Shown: positions 1 through 8,096 of the stretch, piece by piece
Position numbering within the stretch: the stretch's first letter is position 1
Layout: every line of letters starts with the position of its first letter
DNA from: Pseudomonas lalucatii
GTDB lineage: Bacteria > Pseudomonadota > Gammaproteobacteria > Pseudomonadales > Pseudomonadaceae
NCBI RefSeq assembly: GCF_018398425.1
Contig: NZ_JADPMV010000001.1
Span: forward strand, 310,001-374,000
Reading direction: 5' to 3'
DNA: 64,000 nucleotides
Made by a program: the position numbers and the translations under genes
Notes under the pieces: model-generated
What the model saw: only the letters and a program-made list of their open reading frames with translations
What the model was told of the DNA's origin: nothing
Databases searched by the model: none

Positions 1-4
1 GTGC

Positions 5-808
5 TCAGCTCGCGCCTTTGCTCAGCCATTCGATGAACAGCGAGAACAGCTCGGCCTGGGAGCCGATCTGCAGCTTGGTGTAGAGGTTCTTGCGGTGCAT
101 GCGCACGGTTTCCGCGGCGATGCCCAGGCAGCGCGCACTGGACTTGGCCGAGTGGCCGCGCAGCAACAGGTGGCACACCTCGAGCTCGCGGGCAGTCAGT
201 TTGCCCTCGCCGAAGCTCATGAAGGCTTCGCGTAGCTGTTGTTCGAAGTCGGGGGTTTGCTGTTGTACACCAGCACCGGCGTTGTGCCAGTGCTGGCGAC
301 CCAGTTCCAGCACCAGCGGGGCGGTGTTGCGCAGCAGGTCCAATTGCCCCGGTGCGAATGGCGTGGCGCTGAGACCGTTGTACAGGCTGAGCGAAACACG
401 CTCCTGCTGGTTCAGTCTGAGCATGAAATAGCAGTCTTCCACTGAGCCGGCGCCCAGGTAGTAGGTCTTGTAGTACTGGCTGCTGAAGAAGTCGTCGGGG
501 GCGATCTCGCCCAGGCTGTAGAACCCCTCGGGCAGGCCTTGAGCCACCGCCAGGCAGAAAGGGTCGAGCAGGTAGCCGCGGGAGAAGTAGCGCTGCAACA
601 GCAGTTCGCGGTTCTCGGCCGGGATGCCGCGTTCGTAGAGCAGGCTGGGGGCGCCGCCGATGCGCTCCAGATTGATCATCACCGACTCGACGGGCACCAG
701 GCTGGCCAGGGCGTCGACCAGGGCCTCGGCGAAGTGCGGACCATGGCAGGCGGCCATGGCCCGGGCCAGGGCCTGATGCCAGCGCTGCAGGCTGTCCGGG
801 GCGAGCAT
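5..808 (-). CDS. LuxR-family transcriptional regulator
   Basis: A 267-residue regulator with an unassigned N-terminal region of about 190 residues and a C-terminal LuxR/FixJ helix-turn-helix, visible as LTARELEVCHLLLRGHSAK followed by the recognition-helix region AAETVRMHRKNLYTKL. There is no receiver domain and no recognisable autoinducer-binding signature, so the signal is unknown. The start at 808 is chosen because GAGGAG lies seven bases before that ATG; an ATG at 841 would add 11 residues without a comparable ribosome site. It diverges from the aminotransferase/permease pair, and an inverted repeat lies between them, so control of that pair is the simplest inference. The HTH assignment is firm; the ligand and regulon are not known. 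Confidence 0.88.
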   Translation of the reverse strand: MLAPDSLQRWHQALARAMAACHGPHFAEALVDALASLVPVESVMINLERIGGAPSLLYERGIPAENRELLLQRYFSRGYLLDPFCLAVAQGLPEGFYSLGEIAPDDFFSSQYYKTYYLGAGSVEDCYFMLRLNQQERVSLSLYNGLSATPFAPGQLDLLRNTAPLVLELGRQHWHNAGAGVQQQTPDFEQQLREAFMSFGEGKLTARELEVCHLLLRGHSAKSSARCLGIAAETVRMHRKNLYTKLQIGSQAELFSLFIEWLSKGAS

Positions 809-867
809 GGGGCAACTCCTCATTGCAGGGGCGCTCAGCATACCCCAGCGTATCCGACCCGGGCCGG

Positions 868-888
868 CATACCCTCAAATGAGGTATG
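868..888. promoter_or_regulatory. Candidate operator between LuxR regulator and aminotransferase
   Basis: CATACC (868-873) and GGTATG (883-888) form an interrupted inverted repeat, and the inner TCA/TGA bases are also nearly symmetrical. A half-site-like GCATACCC at 838-845 recurs as GCATACCC at 867-874. The dyad lies about 60 bp before the aminotransferase start and 60 bp before the regulator start, where a LuxR-type dimer could control both genes. Binding by the adjacent regulator is inference. Confidence 0.45.
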
Positions 889-946
889 GCCGCCTGTGTC
901 GCGGCTTCTTAGCCTGCAGGCAACACAGTCCAGCAGGAGTCAGCCC

Positions 947-2356
947 ATGTCCATCGTCACCCCTATGCCCGCCGCCGTAAGCGACCAGGCCAGTCTGGCT
1001 GCCCTCGATCGCGCCCATTACATGCACGGCTATCACCTGTTCGACGAGCACCGCCAGCAGGACGCGCTGCAGATCGGCGCTGGCGACGGCGCCTATATCC
1101 AGGACCTGGCCGGCAACCGCTACCTGGATGCGGTGGGCGGCATGTGGTGCACCAATATCGGTCTGGGCCGCGAGGAGATGGTCGAGGCCATCGCCGAGCA
1201 GACCCGCCAGCTGGCCTACGCCAACCCCTTCTGCGACATGGCCAACCCGAGGGCGGTGGAGCTGTGCGCCAAGCTGGCCGAGCTGGCCCCGGGCGATATC
1301 GACCACGTGTTCCTCACCACCGGTGGCTCCACCGCGGTGGATACCGCCATCCGCCTGGTGCATTACTACCAGAACTGCCGCGGCCTGCCGCACAAGAAGC
1401 AGATTCTCAGTCGCCGCCACGCCTACCATGGCTCCACCTACCTGGGCATGTCCCTGGGCGGCAAGCAGGTGGACCGCGAGGGCCACTTCGACTTTATCCA
1501 GGACGGCATCCACCACCTCAGTGGCCCCTATCCCTATCGCGCCCCCGCCGGCCTGAGCGAGGCCGAGTACCTGGACAGCCTGGTGGCCGAGTTCGAGGCC
1601 AAGGTGCTGCAACTGGGGGCGGAAAACGTGGCGGCCTTTATCGGCGAGCCGGTGTTCGGCTCCGGCGGGGTGATGGTGCCGCCGGCCGGCTATCACCGGC
1701 GCATCTGGGAACTGTGCCAGCGCTACGACATCCTCTTTATCGCCGACGAGGTGGTTACCTCCTTCGGCCGCCTGGGGCACTTCTTCGCCAGCGAGTCGGT
1801 GTTCGGCGTGCAGCCGGACATCATCACCACCGCCAAGGGCCTGACCAGCGGCTACCAGCCCCTGGGCGCCTGCCTGTTCTCCGAGCGCATCTGGCAGGTG
1901 ATCGCCGAGCCGGATCAGGGCCGCTGTTTCACCCACGGTTTCACCTATTCCGGGCATCCGGTGGCCTGCGCCGCGGCGCTGAAGAGCATCGAGATCATCC
2001 AGCGCGAGGGCATCCTGCAGCACGTCGAGGAGGTCGGTCGCTACTTCGAGGAGCAGCTCAAGACCCTGCTCGACCTGCCCATCGTCGGCGACGTGCGTGG
2101 CCTGCGCTTTATGGCCTGCGTCGAGTTCGTCGCCGACAAGGCGAGCAAGGCGCTGTTCCCCGAGGCGCTGAACATCGGCGAATGGGTGCATCTGAGGGCG
2201 CAGAAGCGTGGCCTGCTGGTGCGCCCCATGGTGCACCTGAACGTGATGTCGCCGCCGTTGATCCTGACCCGCGAGCAGGTGGACTTTATCGTCCGGGTGT
2301 TGCGCGAAAGCATCCTCGAGACCCTGGAAGATCTCAAACAAGCCGGCCACTACTAG
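947..2356 (+). CDS. Class III (omega) aminotransferase, PLP-dependent
   Basis: A 469-residue fold-type I, class III aminotransferase. Visible family features are TTGGSTAVDTAIRL, HAYHGSTYLG, the FIADEVVTSFGR stretch that contacts the pyridine nitrogen of PLP, and the Schiff-base lysine in ITTAKGLTSG (K297). It should move an amino group between an amine or omega-amino acid and a keto acid such as pyruvate. The reading frame is open far upstream, but the ATG at 947 is preferred because AGGAG precedes it at 935-939 and the protein then has the usual family length. The next gene is an amino-acid/amine permease 33 bp downstream, suggesting a catabolic pair for one amino compound; the substrate cannot be read from sequence. 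Confidence 0.93.
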   Translation: MSIVTPMPAAVSDQASLAALDRAHYMHGYHLFDEHRQQDALQIGAGDGAYIQDLAGNRYLDAVGGMWCTNIGLGREEMVEAIAEQTRQLAYANPFCDMANPRAVELCAKLAELAPGDIDHVFLTTGGSTAVDTAIRLVHYYQNCRGLPHKKQILSRRHAYHGSTYLGMSLGGKQVDREGHFDFIQDGIHHLSGPYPYRAPAGLSEAEYLDSLVAEFEAKVLQLGAENVAAFIGEPVFGSGGVMVPPAGYHRRIWELCQRYDILFIADEVVTSFGRLGHFFASESVFGVQPDIITTAKGLTSGYQPLGACLFSERIWQVIAEPDQGRCFTHGFTYSGHPVACAAALKSIEIIQREGILQHVEEVGRYFEEQLKTLLDLPIVGDVRGLRFMACVEFVADKASKALFPEALNIGEWVHLRAQKRGLLVRPMVHLNVMSPPLILTREQVDFIVRVLRESILETLEDLKQAGHY

Positions 2357-2389
2357 CGCCCCATTTCATTCACAGAAGGAAGGCTCCAA

Positions 2390-3787
2390 ATGGACGACAA
2401 CAAGAACAAGGTCCTGCGCTTTCGTGACGTCACCCTCTACACCGTCTCGGCCATGCTGTTCATGGATCAGATCGCCCTGGCCGCGTCCCTCGGTGCCACC
2501 AGCCTGTTCTGGTGGGCCTATGTGCTGGTGCTGCTGTTCGTGCCCATGGCGCTGATGACCGCCGAGCTGGGCACCACCTACCCCGGCAGTGGCGGGGTCT
2601 ACCACTGGGTGCGGCTGGCCTTCGGCGCCCGCTGGGGCGCGCGCCTGTCGTGGATGTATTGGGTCAACAACGCGTTGTGGATGCCCTCGGTGTATATCCT
2701 CTTCGCCGCCATGCTCAGCGAGTTCTTCCTGCCGGATCTGAGCCTGTGGACGCAGATCGCCATCGGCATAGCCCTGGCCCTGCTGACCGCGCTGTTCAAT
2801 GCGGTGAAGCTGGGCATCGGCAAGTGGCTGCCCAACCTGGGCGCGCTGATGAAGCTGGTGGCGGTGCTGGCCCTGGGTATCGGCGGCATCCGCTACGGCC
2901 TGCAGCACGGCTTCGCCAACCCCCTGAGCCTGGACAACCTGATCCCGTCGTCGGGGCTGGAGATAGCCGCCCTGGGCATCATGGTGTACGGCATCATGGG
3001 CACCGAACTGGCCTGCTGCAGTGCGCCGGAGATGCGCAACCCGCTGCGTGATATCCCTCGGGCGATTCTTGCCGCGGGCCTGCTGATCGCCGCCTTCAAC
3101 GTGTTCGGCACCCTCGGCGTGCTGGCCGCGGTGCCCAGCGACCAGACCGACGTGACCAAGATCTTCGCCGAGTCGCTGTACCAGATGTACGGCCACGACG
3201 GCCTGGGCGGCGCCTTCGCCAGCCTGATCGCCTGCTTCGTGCTGTTCACCCTGTTCACCAATATGGTGACCTGGAGCATGGGCACCAACCGCGCGGCGGT
3301 GGCGGCGGCCAAGGCCGGCGAGCTGCCGGCGCTGTTCGGTGTGGCCCATCCGCGTTACCACACCCCGGTGGGCCCGGCGCTGCTGGCCTCGACGGTGAGT
3401 ATCGTGGTGATGCTGGTCTACGGCCTGGTGGCGAGCAGCGCCGAGGAGCTGTTTTGGACCCTGCTGTCGATCTTCGCGATGATCTTTATGCTGCCCTATG
3501 TGCTGATGAGCCTGGCCTTTATCAAGTTGCGCCTGGGTGACCCGCGGCCGCGGCCGTTCCGCCTGCCCTTGGGCAACTTCGGCGCCTGCCTGTGGGCAGC
3601 GCTGGTGGGGCTGCATGTGCTGGCCGGCATCCTGCTGTTCCTGGTCACCCCGGGCGAGCCGGTCGACTGGAACAACGCCGGCAAGATCCTGCTCGGGGTC
3701 GGCCTGGCCCTGGCCATCGGCGAGTGGCTGATCCGCGCCAAGGCCGGGCAGCAGGCCCAGCAGGACCTGGCGTTGCAGGGGCGCTAA
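2390..3787 (+). CDS. APC-superfamily amino acid/amine permease
   Basis: A 465-residue inner-membrane protein made almost entirely of hydrophobic segments (about 12), as in the amino acid-polyamine-organocation superfamily. The N-terminal part carries GTTYPGSGGVYHWV, the glycine-rich TM1-TM2 region that unwinds around substrate in APC transporters. AAGGAAGG lies just before the start. It follows the aminotransferase by 33 bp on the same strand and is probably co-transcribed, importing that enzyme's substrate by proton or sodium coupling. Family placement is secure; specificity is not determined. Confidence 0.9.
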   Translation: MDDNKNKVLRFRDVTLYTVSAMLFMDQIALAASLGATSLFWWAYVLVLLFVPMALMTAELGTTYPGSGGVYHWVRLAFGARWGARLSWMYWVNNALWMPSVYILFAAMLSEFFLPDLSLWTQIAIGIALALLTALFNAVKLGIGKWLPNLGALMKLVAVLALGIGGIRYGLQHGFANPLSLDNLIPSSGLEIAALGIMVYGIMGTELACCSAPEMRNPLRDIPRAILAAGLLIAAFNVFGTLGVLAAVPSDQTDVTKIFAESLYQMYGHDGLGGAFASLIACFVLFTLFTNMVTWSMGTNRAAVAAAKAGELPALFGVAHPRYHTPVGPALLASTVSIVVMLVYGLVASSAEELFWTLLSIFAMIFMLPYVLMSLAFIKLRLGDPRPRPFRLPLGNFGACLWAALVGLHVLAGILLFLVTPGEPVDWNNAGKILLGVGLALAIGEWLIRAKAGQQAQQDLALQGR

Positions 3788-3860
3788 CGCGGCCCGGCGC
3801 ACCCTGTACAGTCGTTCAGCGCGTCCTGTCGGACGCGCTGTGACTGGATAAGGATCGAGC

Positions 3861-4238
3861 ATGACCCAACACACCCGTTTCGCCCGTCTTGAGCCGGAGC
3901 TGCGCAAGGCGCATCTGCTCGAGGCCACCCCCAAGTACCTCGAGCAGCACGGCTTCCAGGGCGCCTCCATCAGCAAGATCTTCGCCGAGGCTGGGGTCTC
4001 GGTGGGTCTGATCAACCATCATCACGGCGGCAAGGACGAACTGGTGGCCGAGGCCTGCCTGACCGTCACCGGGCGGGTCATGGGCCTGCTGCAGGAGGCC
4101 GTGGACCAGGCCGAGCCGACTCCGCGGGGGCGGTGTCGGCTTTCTTCCAGCTTCGTTCTGCAGCGAGCTGCTCGACCCGCAGCTGCTGCAGCGCGGTCGA
4201 GTTGTGCCGGCGGATTCGCGCCGATGCACCAGGACTGA
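3861..4238 (+). pseudogene. TetR-family regulator, frameshifted and truncated
   Basis: The frame opens as a normal TetR/BetI-like regulator: HTH around ASISKIFAEAGVSVGLINHHHGGKDEL, residues about 33-60. It then runs into nonsense and stops after 125 residues, whereas the family is about 190-210. The expected C-terminal continuation is still readable if two single bases are restored: after RGR the frame moves to SAFFQ (4136-4150), then to ASFCSELLDPQLLQ (4150-4191). That is two successive -1 shifts about 20 bp apart. Beyond 4191 no frame resembles a TetR C-terminus, so the tail is lost. The DNA-binding domain could still be made, but the ligand/dimer domain cannot. It may once have controlled the upstream permease operon. 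Confidence 0.75.
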
Positions 4239-4326
4239 ATCGCCAGACGCCTATCTGTGCCTTTACCGCTAGAGCGTATGCGCCACCTGGTGCAGAAATG
4301 CTCTACGAAATATTGCCGATATAGGG

Positions 4327-4355
4327 TTGTCGAACGATTGTGGTAGCGCTAACAT
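4327..4355 (+). promoter_or_regulatory. Candidate gntK promoter overlapped by GntR-type operator
   Basis: TTGTCG (4327-4332) and TAACAT (4350-4355) are separated by 17 bp and could be -35 and -10 boxes. The palindrome TGGTAGCGCTAACA (4341-4354) sits over the spacer and -10 box, the right place for repression. Its core TAGCGCT is the core I recall for Pseudomonas GntR sites, and a LacI-family regulator is encoded downstream at 8097. The promoter call is from pattern only. Confidence 0.6.
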
Positions 4356-4404
4356 CTGGCTCAAACAATTAGCGGCACCCCCTTGATGGCGCCCTGGAGT
4401 TCCC

Positions 4405-5538
4405 ATGCAGCAACAGCCTTTCGCACTGCCTACCCGCACCACATTGGTGGTCATGGGCGTCAGCGGTTCGGGCAAGAGCGATATCAGCCAGGCCGTAGCC
4501 ACTACGCTCGGCTGGCGGCATATCGAGGCCGACCAGTTCCATCCCCAGGAGAACGTCGAACGCATGCGCGCCGGCATCCCCCTGAGCGACACCGACCGGG
4601 TGCACTGGCTGGATGCCCTGATCCAGCAGATGCAGGCCGCCCAGGCCGCCGGCGAGGGCTTCGTGCTGGCCTGTTCGGCGCTCAAGCTCAGCTATCGCGA
4701 GCGCCTGCGCGCCGCCGTGCCGGGGCTGCGCTTCGCCCACCTGCATATCGACCACGCCACCGCCCTGCAACGCGTCGGCGCGCGGCCCGGCCACTTCATG
4801 CCGACGTCCCTGGTCGACAGCCAGTTCGCCACCCTCGAAGCGCCGGACGGCGAGCCCGGGGTGCTGTGCCTGGATGGCAGCCAGAGCCGCAGCGAACTGG
4901 TCGAGCAGGTCTGTGCCTGGGTGCGCCCAAGCGCCACGGCGGTGGGGATGGCCGAGCTCGTGGGGCTTTCCGCGGCGGAATTTGATAGCGCTACCAAGGG
5001 GGAGGGCGCGCACCTCACCGGCGAACCCATCTACAGCGGCGGTCTGGCGCGTCTGTTCGACCGCCTGACCGACGGCCTGATGGCCGTGCTGATGGGCTTC
5101 ATGGTCCTGCTGGTGTTCGGCAACGTGGTGCTGCGCTACGCCTTCGACTCCGGCCTTGCCGGCGCCGAGGAACTGTCGCGCCTGGCCTTCGTCTGGCTGG
5201 TGTTCGTCGGCGTGGCCTCGAGCATGCGCCGCGGCGAGCTGATGAGCTTCTCGCTGATGCGCGACCGTTTCCCTAAAGCCGCGCGGCTGCTGATCGACTC
5301 GCTCAGCTGGCTGCTGGTGGCGATTGCCAGCGGCCTGGCGAGCTGGGGCGCGTGGCAGCAGCTGCAGTTCGGCTGGGGCATCGCCAGCCCGGTGGTCGGC
5401 TACCCTCTGGCCCTGGCGATGCTGCCGGTGCTGGCGTGCATGACGGTGCTGGTGCTGCTGGCCCTGGTGCAGCTGGTCAATGTCTGGCGCCGGCCCGGCC
5501 GGCTGCCCGGCGCCCTGGCCAATGTCACGGTCGACTGA
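4405..5538 (+). CDS. gntK: Gluconokinase fused to TRAP transporter small permease (GntK-DctQ)
   Basis: A 377-residue fusion. Residues 1 to about 175 are a complete GntK-type kinase: P-loop GVSGSGKS at 18-25, the EADQFHP substrate region, and CSALKLSYRERLR. It should phosphorylate gluconate, or a related sugar acid, to 6-phosphogluconate with ATP. After a linker of about 30 residues comes a DctQ small TRAP permease with four predicted membrane helices, including NVVLRYAF and SRLAFVWLVFVGVASSMRRGE. Both parts share one uninterrupted frame. TRAP large permease and binding protein genes follow, so the protein would tie a cytoplasmic kinase to the membrane subunit of an importer. GntK alone is normally about 165-180 residues and DctQ about 160-180. 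Each domain is certain; expression as one polypeptide is inferred from the intact frame. Confidence 0.88.
   Translation: MQQQPFALPTRTTLVVMGVSGSGKSDISQAVATTLGWRHIEADQFHPQENVERMRAGIPLSDTDRVHWLDALIQQMQAAQAAGEGFVLACSALKLSYRERLRAAVPGLRFAHLHIDHATALQRVGARPGHFMPTSLVDSQFATLEAPDGEPGVLCLDGSQSRSELVEQVCAWVRPSATAVGMAELVGLSAAEFDSATKGEGAHLTGEPIYSGGLARLFDRLTDGLMAVLMGFMVLLVFGNVVLRYAFDSGLAGAEELSRLAFVWLVFVGVASSMRRGELMSFSLMRDRFPKAARLLIDSLSWLLVAIASGLASWGAWQQLQFGWGIASPVVGYPLALAMLPVLACMTVLVLLALVQLVNVWRRPGRLPGALANVTVD
4982..4997. promoter_or_regulatory. Second GntR-type palindrome, inside the kinase-DctQ linker
   Basis: TTGATAGCGCTACCAA is a near-perfect 16-bp palindrome with the same TAGCGCTA centre as the site before gntK. 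It lies in codons 193-198, at the boundary of the two fused domains. AAGGGGGAGGG, a strong Shine-Dalgarno-like run, follows at once (4996-5006) with no start codon at usable spacing. It may be a working internal operator or a relic of a former intergenic region. Confidence 0.6.
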
Positions 5539-5601
5539 AGCGTCCGCCTTGCACGACTTATCCCATAACAAGACCGGGCACCGCCCACCGAGGACCCACC
5601 G

Positions 5602-6879
5602 ATGACCGTCGCGGTTTTCCTTTCATCCCTGCTGGGCTTCATGGCCTTCGGCATGCCGATCGCCTTCGCCCTGATCCTCACCGGCGCCGTGCTGATGTGG
5701 TACCTGGAGTTCTGGGACGTGCAGCTGCTGGCGCAGAACCTGCTGGCCGGCGCCGACAGCTTCCCGCTGCTGGCCGTGCCCTTCTTCATCCTCGCCGGCG
5801 AGCTGATGAACGCCGGGGGCATCTCCAAGCGCATCATCGCCATGGCCCAGGCCTTCGTCGGCCACAAGCGCGGCGGCCTGGGGTTCGTCGCCATCGCCGC
5901 GGCGGTGCTGCTGGCCAGCATGTCCGGCTCGGCCCTGGCCGACACCGCGGCGCTGGCCACCCTGTTGTTGCCGATGATGCGCCAGCGCGGCTACCCGCTG
6001 CACGCCTCGGCGGGGCTGGTGGCGGCCGGCGGCATCATCGCGCCGATCATTCCGCCGTCCATGCCCTTCGTCATCTATGGCGTGGTCACCAATACCTCGA
6101 TCAGCCAGCTGTTCATGGCCGGCCTGGTGCCGGGGCTGATCATGGGTGGCGGGCTGATCCTGGCCTGGAGCCTGATCGCCCGCGGCTTCACCGAACCGAC
6201 CCCGCCCAGGGCCAGCGAGGCCGAGCGCCGCGCGGCGCTGGTCGACGGGGCCTCGGCGCTGATGCTGCCGGTGATCATCGTCGGCGGCCTGCGCTTCGGC
6301 ATCTTCACCCCCACCGAGGCGGCGGTGGTGGCGGCGGTCTACGCCCTGGGCGTGTCGACCCTGCTGTACCGCGAGCTCAACTGGAGCGCCCTGGTCGAGG
6401 CGATGACCCGCGCCAGCCGCACCACCGCCTCGGTGATGTTCCTCTGCGCGGCGGCCACGGTGTCGGCCTACATGGTCACCCTGGCGCAACTGCCGGACGA
6501 GATCGGCGCCATGCTCGGCCCGCTGGCCGACCACCCGCAGCTGCTGGTGGCGGCGATCATGCTGCTGATGATCGCGGTGGGCATGGTCCTCGACCTGACG
6601 CCGACCATCCTCATCCTGGCGCCGGTGCTGGCGCCGATCGCGGTCAAGGCCGGCGTCGACCCGGTGTACTTCGGCGTGATGTTCGTGCTGATCGGCTCCA
6701 TCGGCCTGATCACCCCGCCGGTGGGCACCGTGCTCAACGTGGTCGGCGGCATCGGTCGGCTGCGCATGGACGTGCTGGTGCGCGGCGTGATGCCGTTCTT
6801 CCTGATCTACCTGGCCATCGTCATCTTGCTGATCGCCGTTCCGCAAATCGTCACCGTGCCGCTGGCATGGCTGCGTTGA
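5602..6879 (+). CDS. TRAP transporter large permease (DctM family)
   Basis: A 425-residue, strongly hydrophobic protein of the size and pattern of DctM, the ion-coupled transport channel of tripartite ATP-independent periplasmic transporters. Family features include ANSFPLLAVPFFILAGE-like text (GADSFPLLAVPFFILAGE), SGSALADTAALATLLLP and the IIAPIIPPSMPFVIYG loop. It works in the inner membrane with DctQ, here the C-terminal half of the preceding kinase fusion, and with the binding protein encoded next. It starts 63 bp after the fusion gene with GAGGACCCACCG before the ATG. Gluconate or a related sugar acid is the likely substrate because of the kinase and GntR neighbours, not from the permease itself. 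Confidence 0.92.
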   Translation: MTVAVFLSSLLGFMAFGMPIAFALILTGAVLMWYLEFWDVQLLAQNLLAGADSFPLLAVPFFILAGELMNAGGISKRIIAMAQAFVGHKRGGLGFVAIAAAVLLASMSGSALADTAALATLLLPMMRQRGYPLHASAGLVAAGGIIAPIIPPSMPFVIYGVVTNTSISQLFMAGLVPGLIMGGGLILAWSLIARGFTEPTPPRASEAERRAALVDGASALMLPVIIVGGLRFGIFTPTEAAVVAAVYALGVSTLLYRELNWSALVEAMTRASRTTASVMFLCAAATVSAYMVTLAQLPDEIGAMLGPLADHPQLLVAAIMLLMIAVGMVLDLTPTILILAPVLAPIAVKAGVDPVYFGVMFVLIGSIGLITPPVGTVLNVVGGIGRLRMDVLVRGVMPFFLIYLAIVILLIAVPQIVTVPLAWLR

Positions 6880-6895
6880 CGGAAAGACCCAACAA

Positions 6896-6919
6896 GCCCG
6901 GAGCCGCGGTGGCCCGGGC
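6896..6919 (+). other. Hairpin between TRAP permease and binding-protein genes
   Basis: GCCCGG (6896-6901) pairs with CCGGGC (6914-6919) around a 12-base loop, in the 85-bp gap before the binding-protein gene. There is no T-run, so it is not a typical terminator. A stem here could stabilise the downstream message so that the binding protein is made in excess, as is common for periplasmic binding proteins. This is inference. Confidence 0.35.
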
Positions 6920-6964
6920 AAGCGTCACCCCGTACTCTCCTACAACAACAAAGGTACTAGCCCC

Positions 6965-7978
6965 ATGAAACGTTTCCTGCTCGCCGGCCTCGCCGCCGCC
7001 ACCCTGCTCAGCCCGCTGGCCACCCTCAGCGTCCAGGCCGACGAAATCCGCTCGCGGCTGATCCGCTTCGGCTACGGCCTCAACGAGGACAGCAACCAGG
7101 GCCGCGCCGCCAAGCTGCTGGCCGAGGAAGTGGCCAAGGCCTCCGACGGCAAGCTGAAGATCCGCACCTTCGGCTCCGCCAGCCTGGGGGCCGACAACCA
7201 GATGCAGAACGCGCTGATCGGCGGCGCCCAGGAGATGATGGTCGGCTCCACCGCCACCCTGGTCGGCATCAGCAAGGAGATGGCCGTGTGGGATACGCCG
7301 TTCCTGTTCAGCAGCGAGCAGCAGGCCGACGCCGTGCTCGACGGCCCGCTCGGCCGGCAGGTGATGGACAAGCTGGAAGAGAAGGGCCTGGTCGGCCTGG
7401 TGTACTGGGAGAACGGTTTCCGCAACATGACCAACAACGTGCGGCCGATCGCCAAGGTCGAGGACTTCGCCGGCATCAAGCTGCGCGTGATGCCCAACCC
7501 GGTGTACCTGGAGACCTTCAAGCTGATGGGCGCCAACGCCGTGCCGCTGCCGTTCTCCGAGCTGTTCACCGCGCTGGAGACCAAGGCGGTGGATGGCCAG
7601 GAGAACCCCTTCAACACCATCCTCTCGTCGAAGTTCTACGAGGTGCAGAAGTACCTGACCGTGACCAACCATGTGTACAGCCCGTGGATCGTCACCGCCT
7701 CCAAGCGCTGGTGGGACGGCCTGTCGCAGGCCGAGCAGGCGATCATCCTGCAGGCGGCGATCAAGGCCCGCGACTTCGAGCGCCAGGACACCCGCGCCGA
7801 GGCCGCCAAGGCCCTGGCCCAGCTCAAGGCCAACGGCATGCAGGTCAACGAGATCAGTGCCGAGCAGGTCCAGCAGATGCGCGAGATCGCCCAGCCGGCG
7901 ATCCGGCAGGTGGTCGAGACGGTGGGCCAGGAGCTGTTCGACCAGGTCCAGGCCGCGGCGGCCAAGGCCGCCCACTGA
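6965..7978 (+). CDS. TRAP transporter substrate-binding protein (DctP family)
   Basis: A 337-residue periplasmic protein with a standard signal peptide (MKRFLLAGLAAATLLSPLAT, cleavage likely after SVQA). The DctP signature is clear: IKLRVMPNPVYLETFKLMGA holds the arginine that usually binds the ligand carboxylate, and VDGQENPFNTI is the usual family motif. It would capture a sugar acid and deliver it to the DctQ-M membrane complex. It is the last structural gene before gntR. Assignment to gluconate rests on context; 2-ketogluconate or another aldonate is equally compatible with the sequence. Confidence 0.92.
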   Translation: MKRFLLAGLAAATLLSPLATLSVQADEIRSRLIRFGYGLNEDSNQGRAAKLLAEEVAKASDGKLKIRTFGSASLGADNQMQNALIGGAQEMMVGSTATLVGISKEMAVWDTPFLFSSEQQADAVLDGPLGRQVMDKLEEKGLVGLVYWENGFRNMTNNVRPIAKVEDFAGIKLRVMPNPVYLETFKLMGANAVPLPFSELFTALETKAVDGQENPFNTILSSKFYEVQKYLTVTNHVYSPWIVTASKRWWDGLSQAEQAIILQAAIKARDFERQDTRAEAAKALAQLKANGMQVNEISAEQVQQMREIAQPAIRQVVETVGQELFDQVQAAAAKAAH

Positions 7979-8096
7979 TGAGGTTTCGCGGGGTACGCCA
8001 GAAATGCCGGTGGCTGCATGGCGCCGGCCCAGGGCGGCGTATCCCGCGCTTTTTACCAGCTGGTAGAATCGCCGGCTTCTTGTTCCGGGAACTGCC

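Noticed and set aside
4960..5050. Kinase-DctQ fusion as a sequencing artefact
   Set aside because: A frameshift artefact would need the two domains in different frames; they share one frame and the linker has no low-quality-looking homopolymer except one G-run whose length keeps frame. Resequencing would still be worthwhile.
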